Part shown: positions 45,527 to 54,543 of the stretch, one piece after another
Layout of the letters: each line of letters opens with the position of its first letter
Position numbering within the stretch: position 1 is the first letter of the stretch
NCBI RefSeq assembly: GCF_000763375.1
Contig: NZ_JPSY01000001.1
Coordinates: 992,001-1,056,000 of the forward strand
Source of the DNA: Microbacterium profundi
GTDB taxonomy: Bacteria > Actinomycetota > Actinomycetes > Actinomycetales > Microbacteriaceae
Direction: 5' to 3'
DNA length: 64,000 nt
Notes under the pieces: model-generated
Databases searched by the model: none
The model's input: only the letters and a program-made list of their open reading frames with translations
What the model was told of the DNA's origin: nothing
Position numbers and translations under genes: made by a program

Positions 45527-45587
45527 AGGCATACGTTTCTCAGCTTTCCGGGTCCGAATCGAAGATCAGCGGCGGCACGGCCGGCGA

Positions 45588-45866
45588 TCACGAACGCGCA
45601 CGGCTGAGGTGGCGGCGCAGTGTCTGCGTGATCGAACGGGTCTTCCGACGAGCCGAGCCGTCGAGGGCGCGCCGCGCATCGGCGAGCGTGGCGAATGCGC
45701 CGAGTTCGGTGCCGTGGCTGTCGCGGGTGACGTGACGTGCACCGTCGAGCTCGACGAAACCGGCGAATTCGCCGTCTCGGGTCGCGACGTGCACATCGTC
45801 ATCTGCCTGTTTCCAGGTCAGTGGTGCGGATGGATGGGTGGAGGTACTGCTCATTGTGATGCTCAT
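45588..45866 (-). CDS. hypothetical protein (92 aa)
   Basis: A short soluble protein with a two-strand-plus-helix pattern: VHVATRDGEFAGFVELDGARHVTRDSHGTELGAFATLADARRAL, ending in a basic tail (SARRKTRSITQTLRRHLSRARS). An ATG four codons later (45854) is an alternative start; neither has a good ribosome site. It does not match a family known to me. The 168 bases upstream to 46035 contain no gene. Confidence 0.6.
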   Translation of the reverse strand: MSITMSSTSTHPSAPLTWKQADDDVHVATRDGEFAGFVELDGARHVTRDSHGTELGAFATLADARRALDGSARRKTRSITQTLRRHLSRARS

Positions 45867-46034
45867 TGCTTGGTGGGGGCGCGCACGCGCGCCTCATGTT
45901 CTCGAGATCAAGAGCGGATGCCGCGCGCGTCGGTGCTACGCGGTCCTTTACGGCCCTGATCAGTGGCGACGTGATGCGCCGAAATCACGGCGAATCCTTC
46001 ACGTTGCAGGATCAGTCTAGCAGACCAGTGCGGC

Positions 46035-47222
46035 TCAGAGCTCGCCCGGCCGCATCGCCTCGGCATCGATCGCACGGATGATGCGCTGTGCGGCGGTGTC
46101 CGGTTCCGGCTCGCGAGCAGCCGACGCGGCATCCGCTCCGGAACGCCCGCGACGGGGCGCATAGACGAACAGGGAGTGGAAGAGGAAGCGCGCGAAGAAC
46201 GCGACGATCAATGAGAGGCCGGTGGCCAACACGCTGGAGATGTGCCACGTCTCGACCATCAGTGCCATGATCGGGATGCGCAGGGCGGCCTCGACGTTGT
46301 TGAACGTGAAGGATGCCGCGAAGCGGGCACCGACTCCGCGGGCGTCCGGGCGCATGTCGCCGAAGACGAAACGCTCCTGCAGGAAGAAGTTGCCGACGAT
46401 GGTGACTTCGGCGCCGATGATCGCAGCCCAGATATAGGGCATCCCCATCGTCGTGAGAACCCACATGATGGCGAGGTTCGCGACCGCACCGATGCCGCCG
46501 ATCAGGGCGAAAAGCGACATCTTGCCGAAGCGCAGCCGCGTGAGGTGGGCGATGAACGTCGCGCCTTGGCGCAGCGATGCCTTCGACGTGCCGTTGCGGC
46601 GCTCGGAGAACTCCATCGGCACCTCCGCGATGCGCACATCCGATCGGGCGAGGATCTCGAGCAGGATCTTGAAACCCTGCGGGCGGAGCCCCGTCAGGTC
46701 GAGGCTCTGCCGATCGACGAGGAAGAAACCGGTCATGGGATCGGTGCTGGTGGCCAGCCGGCGGGGGAACATCGCCTTGGTGAGCCAGGTCGCCGCCCGC
46801 GAGACACCGAAGCGCATCGCAGTGCCGAGTCCACGGGAGTCGCCGCCACCCATGTAGCGCGATGCCGCGACGATGTCGACGTCGCCCTGCTCGAATCGCG
46901 ACAGCAGCTGAGGGATCACCTCAGGCGGATGCTGGAGATCGCCGTCTATGACGATGCAGACGTCGCCCGCGGCCTCCGAAAGACCCAGCGCGACGGCCCC
47001 GCCGAGGCCCCCGGTGTTCTCCGGCCGACGGATCACCCGTACGGGCAGCCCTGCACCGGCGGAGACGCGTTCGACCTCCCCCGCCGTGTCATCCGTGCTG
47101 TCGTCGACCACGAGGATCTCCGCGTCACGGCCTGCGAGGGCCGCCGCCACACGGGCGATGAGCTCGGCGATGTTCTCGCGTTCGTTGAACGTGGGGACGA
47201 TGATCGTGACAGCAGTGCGCAT
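46035..47222 (-). CDS. glycosyltransferase family 2 fused to GtrA-like membrane domain
   Basis: A 395-residue protein. Residues 1-225 are a GT2 dolichol-phosphate-mannose-synthase-like domain: IIVPTFNERENI, ILVVDDSTDDTA, VIDGDLQHPPEVI and DPMTGFFLVDR. From about 235 the GtrA domain has four helices (LFALIGGIGAVANLAIMWVL; IIGAEVTIVGNFFLQE; further two near the end). Such fusions load a sugar on polyprenol phosphate and help move it across the membrane. The ATG at 47222 is preceded by AGAGGGGAC. It is divergent from the glutaredoxin gene. Confidence 0.9.
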   Translation of the reverse strand: MRTAVTIIVPTFNERENIAELIARVAAALAGRDAEILVVDDSTDDTAGEVERVSAGAGLPVRVIRRPENTGGLGGAVALGLSEAAGDVCIVIDGDLQHPPEVIPQLLSRFEQGDVDIVAASRYMGGGDSRGLGTAMRFGVSRAATWLTKAMFPRRLATSTDPMTGFFLVDRQSLDLTGLRPQGFKILLEILARSDVRIAEVPMEFSERRNGTSKASLRQGATFIAHLTRLRFGKMSLFALIGGIGAVANLAIMWVLTTMGMPYIWAAIIGAEVTIVGNFFLQERFVFGDMRPDARGVGARFAASFTFNNVEAALRIPIMALMVETWHISSVLATGLSLIVAFFARFLFHSLFVYAPRRGRSGADAASAAREPEPDTAAQRIIRAIDAEAMRPGEL

Positions 47223-47356
47223 GTTTCGTCCCCTCTGATCGCGCTGGTCAGCCGGAACCATCGTTTCATGTTCCGCCATGAAGTTTCGCTTCCAGGACGC
47301 AGCTGTGCACTGCGCCTCGCCCGACTGGTTTCAGCGCCTACTCATCCGCACGCCGA

Positions 47357-47362
47357 TATCCT
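47357..47362 (+). promoter_or_regulatory. -10 box for the glutaredoxin-like gene
   Basis: TATCCT, six bases, then the ATG at 47369. Confidence 0.45.
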
Positions 47363-47368
47363 GGATTC

Positions 47369-47632
47369 ATGACTTCTCCCGCTTCTGACTCCATCACCCT
47401 CTTCGGCGCCGATTGGTGCCGCGACTGCATCCGCACGAAGAAGCAGCTCGATGACCTCGGCGTCGAGTACACCTACGTCGACCTCGTGGCGGAGCCGGCG
47501 GCAGCCGACGTCGCCAAGGAGATCTCGGGCCGCACGAACATCCCCGTCGTCGTCTACCCGGACGCGTCGCACCACGTCGAACCTCGCAACGAAGACGTCG
47601 AGTCGAAGCTCCGCGAGCTCTCGCTGATCTGA
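47369..47632 (+). CDS. glutaredoxin-like protein (mycoredoxin type)
   Basis: An 87-residue thioredoxin-fold protein. LFGADWCRDCIRTKKQLDDLGVEY carries the CxxC redox site near residues 17-20, and NIPVVVYPD includes the cis-proline. It would reduce mixed disulfides with mycothiol, the thiol of this phylum. TATCCT six bases before the ATG suggests leaderless translation. A shortened family A repeat begins two bases after its stop. Confidence 0.85.
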   Translation: MTSPASDSITLFGADWCRDCIRTKKQLDDLGVEYTYVDLVAEPAAADVAKEISGRTNIPVVVYPDASHHVEPRNEDVESKLRELSLI

Positions 47633-47633
47633 C

Positions 47634-47650
47634 GCTTCGACAGGCTCAGC
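47634..47650 (-). repeat. dispersed repeat family A, variant copy (intergenic)
   Basis: GCTTCGACAGGCTCAGC lies between the glutaredoxin and MFS genes, lacking the outer CCC/GGG. Confidence 0.7.
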
Positions 47651-47669
47651 GACCGAGGAGTCGCGCCGC

Positions 47670-47675
47670 TACACT
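47670..47675 (+). promoter_or_regulatory. -10 box for the MFS symporter gene
   Basis: TACACT, six bases, then the ATG at 47682. Confidence 0.5.
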
Positions 47676-47681
47676 GGCGCC

Positions 47682-49073
47682 ATGAGCACAGACGCTCGAC
47701 CCGAACGAGCATCCGTCCGCCTGTCCGCGCGCACGATCGTGAACTATGCGATCGGCTCCCTCGGCACCGGCGGCTACTCGACGCTGCCCGGGCTCGTACT
47801 CACCTACTTCCTCACCGACAACCTCGGCGTCGCAGCCCTCGCCGCCGGCATCATCGTCACGACGGCGAAGGTGTGGGACGTGGTGATCGACCCGCTGATC
47901 GGCGCAGCATCCGATCGCCAGCTCGCCCGCACCGGCTCCCGGCGCGGATTCATGGTCATCGGCGCAGTGACACTGCCGGTCTTCTTCGCGCTCACGTTCG
48001 CCGTGCCGCCGTCGTGGGGGCCGGTGGCGAGCGCGATCTGCGTGCTGCTCGCCTTCCTCGGCACCGCGACCGCCTTCAGCCTGTTCCAGGTTCCGTACGT
48101 CGCGCTGCCCGCCGAACTCACCCGCAGCTACGACGAACGCACCCGCCTACTGGGCTGGCGCGTGGTCGTGCTGACCGCCGCGATCCTACTGTTCGGCGCC
48201 GGCGGCCCGATGCTGCGTCGCGCGACCGGCGATCCGGTCACCGGCTACCTGCTGATGGGTATCGTCGCCGGAGTCGCCATCGGCGTCGGCATGCTGATCG
48301 CGGCTCGCACAGCGGATGCTGCGGCGCAGGCCGTCTCGACGCAGCTCGCACCCTCGCCCGACCTGCGCACGCAGTACCTCTCCGGCTTCCGGGCACTGCG
48401 GCGCAGCCTGCCGTTTCGTGCGCTGCTGGGCACCTTCCTGCTGCAGGCACTCGCGACCGGCACGATGCTGGCCGGTGCTCAGTACGTCGCGACCTGGGTG
48501 CTGCGTGACGAGGCCGCGGTCGAAGTGCTCTTCGTCGCCCTGGTCGGGCCCGCCCTCATCGCGACGCCGGCTTGGACAGTGATCGCGAACCGCATCGGCA
48601 AGGAGCGGTCCTTCCTCGCCGCCAGCATCCTGTTCCTCGTCGCGTCCGCGACCATCACGTTCGCGGTGTGGGCGCCTGGGCCGTGGATCTACGCATCCGT
48701 CGCCGTCGCGGGCATCGCGTATGCCGGGCTGCAGTCGCTGCCCATGGCGATGCTCCCCGACGTGATCTCGCACGATGAGCGCACGACCGGCCCCGGGCAG
48801 GCCGGAACGTTCACCGGCATCTGGACTGCCGGCGAGACGATCGGCTTCGCGCTCGGCGCGACAGCCGTCGCGCTCATGCTCGCCGCGACCGGGTACGTCT
48901 CCAGCGTCGCCGGGGCGAGCACCGTCCAGCCGGATGCCGCGGTTGCCGGCATCGTGCTCAGCTTCAGCATCCTCCCCGCCGTTCTGATGGCGCTCAGCCT
49001 GATTCCGCTCGCCCGCTACAGCCTGCGCAGGCACGACATCGACGAGCTCGCATCGCGCTCGTTTGAGGAATAG
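47682..49073 (+). CDS. MFS/GPH-type sugar:cation symporter
   Basis: A 463-residue transporter with about twelve hydrophobic segments. The N-terminal YAIGSLGTGGYSTLPGLVLTYFLTDNLGV and KVWDVVIDPLIGAASDR are typical of the glycoside-pentoside-hexuronide (MelB) family. FSLFQVPYVALPAELTRSYDERTRL is the conserved loop, and AMLPDVISHDERTTGPGQAGTFTGIW its counterpart in the second half. Sugar and coupling ion are not readable. TACACT six bases before the ATG suggests leaderless translation. Confidence 0.87.
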   Translation: MSTDARPERASVRLSARTIVNYAIGSLGTGGYSTLPGLVLTYFLTDNLGVAALAAGIIVTTAKVWDVVIDPLIGAASDRQLARTGSRRGFMVIGAVTLPVFFALTFAVPPSWGPVASAICVLLAFLGTATAFSLFQVPYVALPAELTRSYDERTRLLGWRVVVLTAAILLFGAGGPMLRRATGDPVTGYLLMGIVAGVAIGVGMLIAARTADAAAQAVSTQLAPSPDLRTQYLSGFRALRRSLPFRALLGTFLLQALATGTMLAGAQYVATWVLRDEAAVEVLFVALVGPALIATPAWTVIANRIGKERSFLAASILFLVASATITFAVWAPGPWIYASVAVAGIAYAGLQSLPMAMLPDVISHDERTTGPGQAGTFTGIWTAGETIGFALGATAVALMLAATGYVSSVAGASTVQPDAAVAGIVLSFSILPAVLMALSLIPLARYSLRRHDIDELASRSFEE

Positions 49074-49142
49074 CACAACAGCTTCACTGCGGTCCGCTGA
49101 TCGATCCTAGGCTGAGCGCGTACCCGCACGAAGGAGATGCCG

Positions 49143-50909
49143 ATGACGTCAGCGACCACCGTGACCCCTACCGCAGGACTCGACGAGACCGACCGCGATC
49201 GACTCGACACCGCGATCGACGACCTCGGCGCAGGAGCACGCACCTGGTCGGCGCTCACCGTCGGCCAGCGGGCGACGCTGCTGCGTGGCGTCCGCGCCGC
49301 CGTCGCAGCATCCGCTGAGGAATGGGCGCTCACAGCCGCGGTGTCCAAGGGCCTGAACGGCGCTCACCCGCTGCGTGGTGAGGAATGGCTCTCCGGCCCG
49401 TACAGCGCGCTCGGCGCCATCGATGCGTACGTCGAGACGCTCACGAGGCTGGCCGAGGGACGCAACCCTCTCGAAGGAATCCGCATCGACCGTGCACCCG
49501 GCGGACGGACCCGCGTGCACGCGTTCCCTCTCACAGGCATCGACAAGGTGCTGCTGTCCGGGTTCACCGGCGAGGTCTGGCTCGAGCCGGGTGTCACGCC
49601 GCGGGCTGCACGTGCCGGTGCCGGCCTCGCTCAGCGCACCCCGGACGCGTCCGGCGGCGTCGGGCTCGTGCTCGGCGCCGGCAACGTCACGTCGATCCCT
49701 GTACTCGACGTTCTCTACGAGCTGCTCGCCCACAATCGCACAGCGCTGTTGAAGGTGAATCCCACACAGGACGCGCTCGTGTCCGTCTTCGAGCATGCGT
49801 TCGCTCCTCTGATCGAGCCGGGGTTCCTGCGCATCGTCCGCGGTGGCGGCGACGTCGGCGCATATCTCACCGCTCACCCGAAGCTCGCCCACGTGCACAT
49901 CACCGGTTCGGCGGCGACGTTCGACGCGATCACGTGGGGCACAGGGGCTTCGGGAAGACGGCGACGTCGCGAGGACCGTCCTCTGCTGAAGAAGCCGATC
50001 ACCGCAGAGCTCGGCGGCGTCTCGCCGATCATCGTCGTGCCCGGCGAGTGGACAGACGCAGACCTCACCTTCCAGGCCGAGCACGTCGCGACCATGCGGC
50101 TGCAGAACGGCGGCCACAACTGCATCGCGGGCCAGGTCGTGATCATGTCATCCGATTGGGACCAGGCAGACGCCTTCCGCGCCGCGCTGCGCCGCGCCTA
50201 CGCCAAGGCACCCGAGAGGGCGATCTGGTATCCGGGATCGGATGATCGGATGCAGCGCGCCGGCGACGACTACCCCGACGCTCTCGTGCTCGGTGACCGG
50301 CTCCTCGTGGAGATCGGCGAGGGCGACGATGCGACGGCGCTGCAGAACACCGAATACTTCGCCCCGGTGCTGGGCGTGGTCGAGGTCGGCGGTACGGGGC
50401 AGGAGTTCCTGGACGCCGCGGTGGCGCACGCGAACCACGAGTTGCAGGGCACGCTCGGTGCGAACCTGCTGATCGATCCAGCAACGCAGAAGGCGCTGGG
50501 CACCGGGTTCGAACGGGCCATCACCGAACTGCGCTACGGCTCGATCGCGATCAACGCCTGGACAGCGGTCGGTTTCATCACGCCGACGCTGACCTGGGGT
50601 GCCTTCCCCGGCAACACGCTCGCGGATGTCGGCAGCGGAATCGGCGTGGTGCACAACGCGCTGCTGCTCGACCGCGTCGAGCGCTCCATCATGCGCGGGC
50701 CGTTCCGGCCCTTCCCGCGGTCGGCATCATCCCTGTGGCTCCTGAGCCTGTCGAAGGGCGGCGGAGGCCGTTTCACGATCCTGCCGAAGCCGCCGTGGTT
50801 CGTGACGGCACGCACCGGAGCGCAGGTGTCGGAGGGGCTCACGCGCTTCCGCGCCGACGGCGGAGTGCTCGGTCTGCTGAAGACGCTGCTCCGGGCGCTC
50901 CGCGCCTGA
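49143..50909 (+). CDS. aldehyde dehydrogenase family protein
   Basis: A 588-residue member, longer than the usual 480-500. GLVLGAGNVTSIPVLDVLYELLAHNRTALLKVNP is the cofactor-binding part, VHITGSAATFDAI the loop, ELGGVSPIIVV and NGGHNCIAGQV the active site with Cys. A family A repeat at 50741-50758 is translated as LSLSKG near the C-terminus, inside a segment that joins the domain to a short tail. The start is ATG 49143, six bases after GGAG; the ATG two codons earlier overlaps the ribosome site. Substrate unknown. Confidence 0.87.
   Translation: MTSATTVTPTAGLDETDRDRLDTAIDDLGAGARTWSALTVGQRATLLRGVRAAVAASAEEWALTAAVSKGLNGAHPLRGEEWLSGPYSALGAIDAYVETLTRLAEGRNPLEGIRIDRAPGGRTRVHAFPLTGIDKVLLSGFTGEVWLEPGVTPRAARAGAGLAQRTPDASGGVGLVLGAGNVTSIPVLDVLYELLAHNRTALLKVNPTQDALVSVFEHAFAPLIEPGFLRIVRGGGDVGAYLTAHPKLAHVHITGSAATFDAITWGTGASGRRRRREDRPLLKKPITAELGGVSPIIVVPGEWTDADLTFQAEHVATMRLQNGGHNCIAGQVVIMSSDWDQADAFRAALRRAYAKAPERAIWYPGSDDRMQRAGDDYPDALVLGDRLLVEIGEGDDATALQNTEYFAPVLGVVEVGGTGQEFLDAAVAHANHELQGTLGANLLIDPATQKALGTGFERAITELRYGSIAINAWTAVGFITPTLTWGAFPGNTLADVGSGIGVVHNALLLDRVERSIMRGPFRPFPRSASSLWLLSLSKGGGGRFTILPKPPWFVTARTGAQVSEGLTRFRADGGVLGLLKTLLRALRA
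50741..50758 (+). repeat. dispersed repeat family A, copy inside an aldehyde dehydrogenase gene
   Basis: CCTGAGCCTGTCGAAGGG, read as LSLSKG, the third different frame in which this family is translated in the window. Confidence 0.85.
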
Positions 50910-50933
50910 GCCGCGGCGGCACGGCGCCTCGGC

Positions 50934-50998
50934 GGGTCGTTGAGCGACGAGCGGAGCGAGGAGACGAAACGGGTTGAGCGAGCGCCAGCGAGTCGAAC
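50934..50998 (+). repeat. dispersed repeat family B, two-half copy between convergent genes
   Basis: GGGTCGTTGAGCGACGAGCG..GACGAAACGGGTTGAGCGAG..GAGTCGAAC lies between the 3' ends of the aldehyde dehydrogenase and proline iminopeptidase genes. Confidence 0.85.
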
Positions 50999-51004
50999 CC
51001 TCAG

Positions 51005-51970
51005 TCAGTCGTCGGCGAACAGATCGGCCGCGTCGCGCAGCGCCTGCTGGATGCCGGGTTCGGATGCCGCGTGCCCTGCGTCGTCGATGACCACGAACTC
51101 CGCCTCGGGCCAGGCCCTGTGCAGATCCCACGCCGTCATCATCGGCGTGCCGGCGTCGTAGCGGCCCTGCACGATGACGGCGGGAATGTGCCGGATACGG
51201 TCGACGCCGGCGATCAGCTGGCCCTCGCTCAGCCAGCCCCGGTGCAGGAAGAAGTGGTTCTCGATCCGTGCGAGCGCGACCGCCGCTGAAGGCTCGGTCA
51301 TCGCGGCGACCACATCGGCGTCGGGGCGGAGCGTGACGATCGAGGCCTCCCATTTCGCCCAGGCGACTCCCGCCGGCACGTGCACCGCCGGATCAGGGTC
51401 GCTCAGCCGGCGGTGGTAGGCCTCTGTCATCCGGCTTCTCTCGAGCACAGGGATGGGAGCGATGAACTCCTCCCAAAGCTCAGGGAAGAGCACCGCCGCC
51501 CCTCCGTCGCAGAACCATTCCAGCTCGACGCGCCGGAGCGTGAATATGCCGCGCAGGATCAGTTCGCTCACGGCATCCGGATGCGCCTGCGCGTAAGCGA
51601 GCGCCAGGGCGCTCCCCCACGAACCACCGAAGACCAGCCATTTCGCGATGCCGAGATTCCTGCGCAGCAGTTCGATGTCGGCGATCAGATGCGCGGTGGT
51701 GTTGAATCGCAGATCGGCCGCCGGCTCGCCGGCGTGCGGGGTGCTCTTGCCGCAGCCGCGCTGGTCGAACAGCACGATGCGGTACTTCTCCGGGTCGAAG
51801 AACTGACGCTGCCATGCCGAGACGCCGCTGCCCGGCCCGCCGTGCAGGAAGACGACCGGCTTGCCCTCGGGGTTGCCGCTGACCTCCCATGCGATGCGCT
51901 GACCGTCACCCACGATCAGCATGCCGCTGTCGTACGGTTCGATCGGCGGATACAGCGCATCCAGCTTCAT
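51005..51970 (-). CDS. pip: proline iminopeptidase
   Basis: A 321-residue alpha/beta-hydrolase of peptidase family S33. VFLHGGPGSG is the oxyanion hole, LFDQRGCGKS follows, and LVFGGSWGSALALAYAQ has the nucleophile serine. The acid and histidine regions are VQGRYDAGTPM and DDAGHAASEPGI. It removes N-terminal proline from peptides in the cytoplasm. The stop is seven bases from a family B repeat. Confidence 0.93.
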   Translation of the reverse strand: MKLDALYPPIEPYDSGMLIVGDGQRIAWEVSGNPEGKPVVFLHGGPGSGVSAWQRQFFDPEKYRIVLFDQRGCGKSTPHAGEPAADLRFNTTAHLIADIELLRRNLGIAKWLVFGGSWGSALALAYAQAHPDAVSELILRGIFTLRRVELEWFCDGGAAVLFPELWEEFIAPIPVLERSRMTEAYHRRLSDPDPAVHVPAGVAWAKWEASIVTLRPDADVVAAMTEPSAAVALARIENHFFLHRGWLSEGQLIAGVDRIRHIPAVIVQGRYDAGTPMMTAWDLHRAWPEAEFVVIDDAGHAASEPGIQQALRDAADLFADD

Positions 51971-52069
51971 CGTCTTCTGGCCCCCGGATCAGTCACTCTC
52001 AACCGTCGGCCGACGGTGTTCTTCACCGTATCGTGCGGTGCGCGCAGGTTCCGGCAGGCTCTTCGCGGT

Positions 52070-52948
52070 TCAGGAGACCAGATCGATCCCGACCGAGGCA
52101 TCGAACGTGTCGCACGTGCCGAGCCCGTCCTGATAGCCGCTGGCGAACCAGTACTGCCGGTTCGCGCTCGATCCGTGCGTGAACGACTCAGGGTTCGAGA
52201 ACCCGGACATCTCCTGGATTTGGTCGTCGCCGACCACGAGCGCGGCGTTCAGCGCGTCCTTCAGCTGCGCCTCGGTCGGCGTCTGCAGATACTCGACCCC
52301 GTTCTCGTCCTCGAGTTCGGCGGCATCTGCCAGCCACGCGCCCGCATAGCAGTCGGCCTGCAGCTCGGTGCGAACGCCGTTGCTGCCGGGGCCGGTGCCG
52401 TTGTTCGGGTACTGCGTCATCACACCGGTGATGTTCTGGATGTGGTGGCCCCACTCGTGGCCGACGATGTACAGCTGCGCGAGTTCTCCGGCAGAGGCGC
52501 CGAACTGCTGCCGCATGATCTGGAAGAAGTCGGGGTCGATGTACACGCCCTGCTCCGGCGGGCAGTAGAAGGGCCCCACCGAGTTAGAAGCGGTGCCGCA
52601 CTGCGTGGACGTCTGCCCTTCGAACACGTACAGCTGCGGAGGCGTGTACCCCTCGACGCGCTGCGCCCAGTAGTCATCCAGCAGCACCTGGGCGCCGGCC
52701 ATGCGGCAGTCGTCCTGGGTGTTCGCGTCTTGACCCGTCTGACACTCGAGCACGGTGCCGCTGGACTCCGGGGCTCCGCCGCCCTGAGTTCCCCCGCCGA
52801 CCAGACCCGACAGGTCGATCCCGAACAGCGGTCCCGCGAGCAGCGCGAGGATGCCGAGGATTCCGACGCCGCCACCGGCGATCGCCGCGGTGCGGCCGGG
52901 GCGACGCGTCCGATGGCCCGAGATGTCGGAGTCTGGGTTGAACGTCAT
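52070..52948 (-). CDS. neutral zinc metallopeptidase (YpfJ-like)
   Basis: A 292-residue membrane-anchored protein. After a short charged N-terminus comes one helix (GGGVGILGILALLAGPLFGI), then a linker and the catalytic part with LYIVGHEWGHHIQNITGV (HExxHH) and RTELQADCYAGAWLAD, the third-ligand region. The C-terminus has SFTHGSSANRQYWFASGY, a family hallmark. TACTCT six bases before the ATG suggests a leaderless mRNA. It is divergent from mdh, with facing -10 boxes in a 58-bp gap. Confidence 0.88.
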   Translation of the reverse strand: MTFNPDSDISGHRTRRPGRTAAIAGGGVGILGILALLAGPLFGIDLSGLVGGGTQGGGAPESSGTVLECQTGQDANTQDDCRMAGAQVLLDDYWAQRVEGYTPPQLYVFEGQTSTQCGTASNSVGPFYCPPEQGVYIDPDFFQIMRQQFGASAGELAQLYIVGHEWGHHIQNITGVMTQYPNNGTGPGSNGVRTELQADCYAGAWLADAAELEDENGVEYLQTPTEAQLKDALNAALVVGDDQIQEMSGFSNPESFTHGSSANRQYWFASGYQDGLGTCDTFDASVGIDLVS

Positions 52949-52954
52949 GGGATG

Positions 52955-52960
52955 AGAGTA
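52955..52960 (-). promoter_or_regulatory. -10 box for the zinc metallopeptidase gene
   Basis: TACTCT on the - strand, six bases, then ATG 52948. Confidence 0.5.
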
Positions 52961-52994
52961 CCGCGCGCACTGCGCCGTGTGCGGGGTGGCGGCG

Positions 52995-53000
52995 TAGTCT
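52995..53000 (+). promoter_or_regulatory. -10 box for mdh
   Basis: TAGTCT, six bases, then ATG 53007. The divergent -10 is 35 bp away. Confidence 0.5.
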
Positions 53001-53006
53001 CGTCTC

Positions 53007-53996
53007 ATGGCGACGACGATCACGATCACTGGTGCGGGCGGACAGATCGGATACGCGCTGCTGTTCCGCATCGCGGCCGGAGACCTGCTGGGTCCCGACG
53101 AGAAGGTGCGACTGCGGTTGCTGGAGATCCCGCAGGGTCTCCGGGCCGCCGAGGGTGCAGCACTGGAACTGCACGATGGCGCCTTCGACCTGCTCGAGCA
53201 TGTCGAGGTGACCGATGATGCGGCTATCGGCTTCCACGGGGCGAACCTCGCGCTCCTGGTCGGCGCACGGCCTCGCGGCCCCGGCATGGAGCGCGCCGAT
53301 CTGCTGGCGGCCAACGCCGGGATCTTCGGACCGCAGGGCAGGGCGATCGCCGAGCACGCCGCCGCTGATGTGCGCGTCACCGTGGTCGGAAACCCGGCGA
53401 ACACGAATGCGCTGATCGCCGCGGCATCCGCCGAAGGCCTGCCAGCCGAGCGCTTCACCGCGCTCACCAGGCTCGACGAGAACCGCGCCCGCGCACAGGT
53501 CGCCGCCGCTCTGGATGCACCGGTGTCGAGCATCCGCCGCGTGCCGATCTGGGGCAATCACTCGGCGACGCAGTACCCCGATGTCTCGCACGCCACCGTC
53601 GACGGCCGCCCGGTGCTCGACGCGCTGGCCGAGCGGGTCGGAGACGTGCGCGTCTGGCTCGAGCAGACCTTCATCCCCCGTGTCGCGAAGCGCGGCGCAG
53701 AGATCATCGAGGTGCGTGGATCGTCGTCCGTGGCATCAGCCGCGAACGCCGCGATCGAGCACGCCCGCGACTGGGTGCGCGGCACGGATGACTGGACCAG
53801 CGCCGGCGTCGTCTCGCACGGCGAGTACGGGGTTCCCGAGGGCCTCATGTCGTCGTTCCCGGTGCGATCGGTCGACGGCGAGTGGCAGATCGTCGAAGGC
53901 CTGGAGCTGGACGAATGGGCTCGCGCGCGCGTGGACGCCTCGGTCGCCGAACTCGTCGAGGAGCGAGAAGCAGTGCGGGCGCTCGGGGTTCTGTAG
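53007..53996 (+). CDS. mdh: malate dehydrogenase
   Basis: A 329-residue enzyme of the actinobacterial long-type malate dehydrogenases. [24 protein letters not shown] is the NAD loop, [12 protein letters not shown] follows, and [13 protein letters not shown] plus [11 protein letters not shown] hold the catalytic Arg and His. It converts malate to oxaloacetate in the citric-acid cycle. It is leaderless by promoter spacing. Confidence 0.95.
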   Translation: MATTITITGAGGQIGYALLFRIAAGDLLGPDEKVRLRLLEIPQGLRAAEGAALELHDGAFDLLEHVEVTDDAAIGFHGANLALLVGARPRGPGMERADLLAANAGIFGPQGRAIAEHAAADVRVTVVGNPANTNALIAAASAEGLPAERFTALTRLDENRARAQVAAALDAPVSSIRRVPIWGNHSATQYPDVSHATVDGRPVLDALAERVGDVRVWLEQTFIPRVAKRGAEIIEVRGSSSVASAANAAIEHARDWVRGTDDWTSAGVVSHGEYGVPEGLMSSFPVRSVDGEWQIVEGLELDEWARARVDASVAELVEEREAVRALGVL

Positions 53997-54064
53997 CCCG
54001 ATCTGCTGGAGCGGGTACCTGGTTGTCCGAGGCGCAGGGCACAATGGATGCTGGAGGTGCGCCG

Positions 54065-54535
54065 ATGAGCGATACGACTGATCTGACGACCGGGAAACAT
54101 CCCATCGGCGAGCCGATGACGAGTCCGCTGCACCTGCCGCATGCGGCGACGCAGTGCGAGAAGTGCTTCACCGAGCTGAAGCACGATCACGACTGGTGGC
54201 ACGCACGTCCCACGAGTTCACGTCTGGTCGGACTGGTCGTCTCCCGTGAGGGGATGCCCTCGGTCGTGCAGCAGCGCGATGATCTGACCCGCTTCGGCGT
54301 TCCGATCGAGGGGTTCCGGCATCCGGCTCCTGAGATCCTCGAGAGCTGGCGCGATCGTCTGGCCCGCTTCATCGCGACCCTGCACAAGGGCGATGTGCTG
54401 GTCGTGGCCAACGTGCACGCCCTGGGGCGCGACCGTGACGAAGAGACGCGCACGATCACCGATCTGCGCCAGCGAGGCATCATCGTGAAGGTGCTCAGCA
54501 CCGACTCCCGGCACCTCGCCGACGCGATGCGCTGA
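54065..54535 (+). CDS. small resolvase-fold protein without DNA-binding domain (156 aa)
   Basis: Residues 55-150 resemble the catalytic domain of serine recombinases: LVGLVVSREG (Ser in the usual place), then a helix with QQRDDLTRFGV, LARFIATLHKGDVLVVANVHALGRD (the DRLGR-type motif, altered) and LRQRGIIVKVLS. The N-terminus instead has HAATQCEKCFTELKHDHDWWH, a CxxC plus histidine cluster that may bind metal. There is no C-terminal HTH. It is probably not an active recombinase in its own right. GGAGG lies upstream of the ATG with about seven bases' spacing. Confidence 0.7.
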   Translation: MSDTTDLTTGKHPIGEPMTSPLHLPHAATQCEKCFTELKHDHDWWHARPTSSRLVGLVVSREGMPSVVQQRDDLTRFGVPIEGFRHPAPEILESWRDRLARFIATLHKGDVLVVANVHALGRDRDEETRTITDLRQRGIIVKVLSTDSRHLADAMR

Positions 54536-54543
54536 CGCGAAGC

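Noticed and set aside
53882..54064. N-terminal extension of the resolvase-like protein into the mdh 3' end
   Set aside because: The extension is Arg/Gly-rich antisense-like sequence, and GGAGG lies right before the ATG at 54065.
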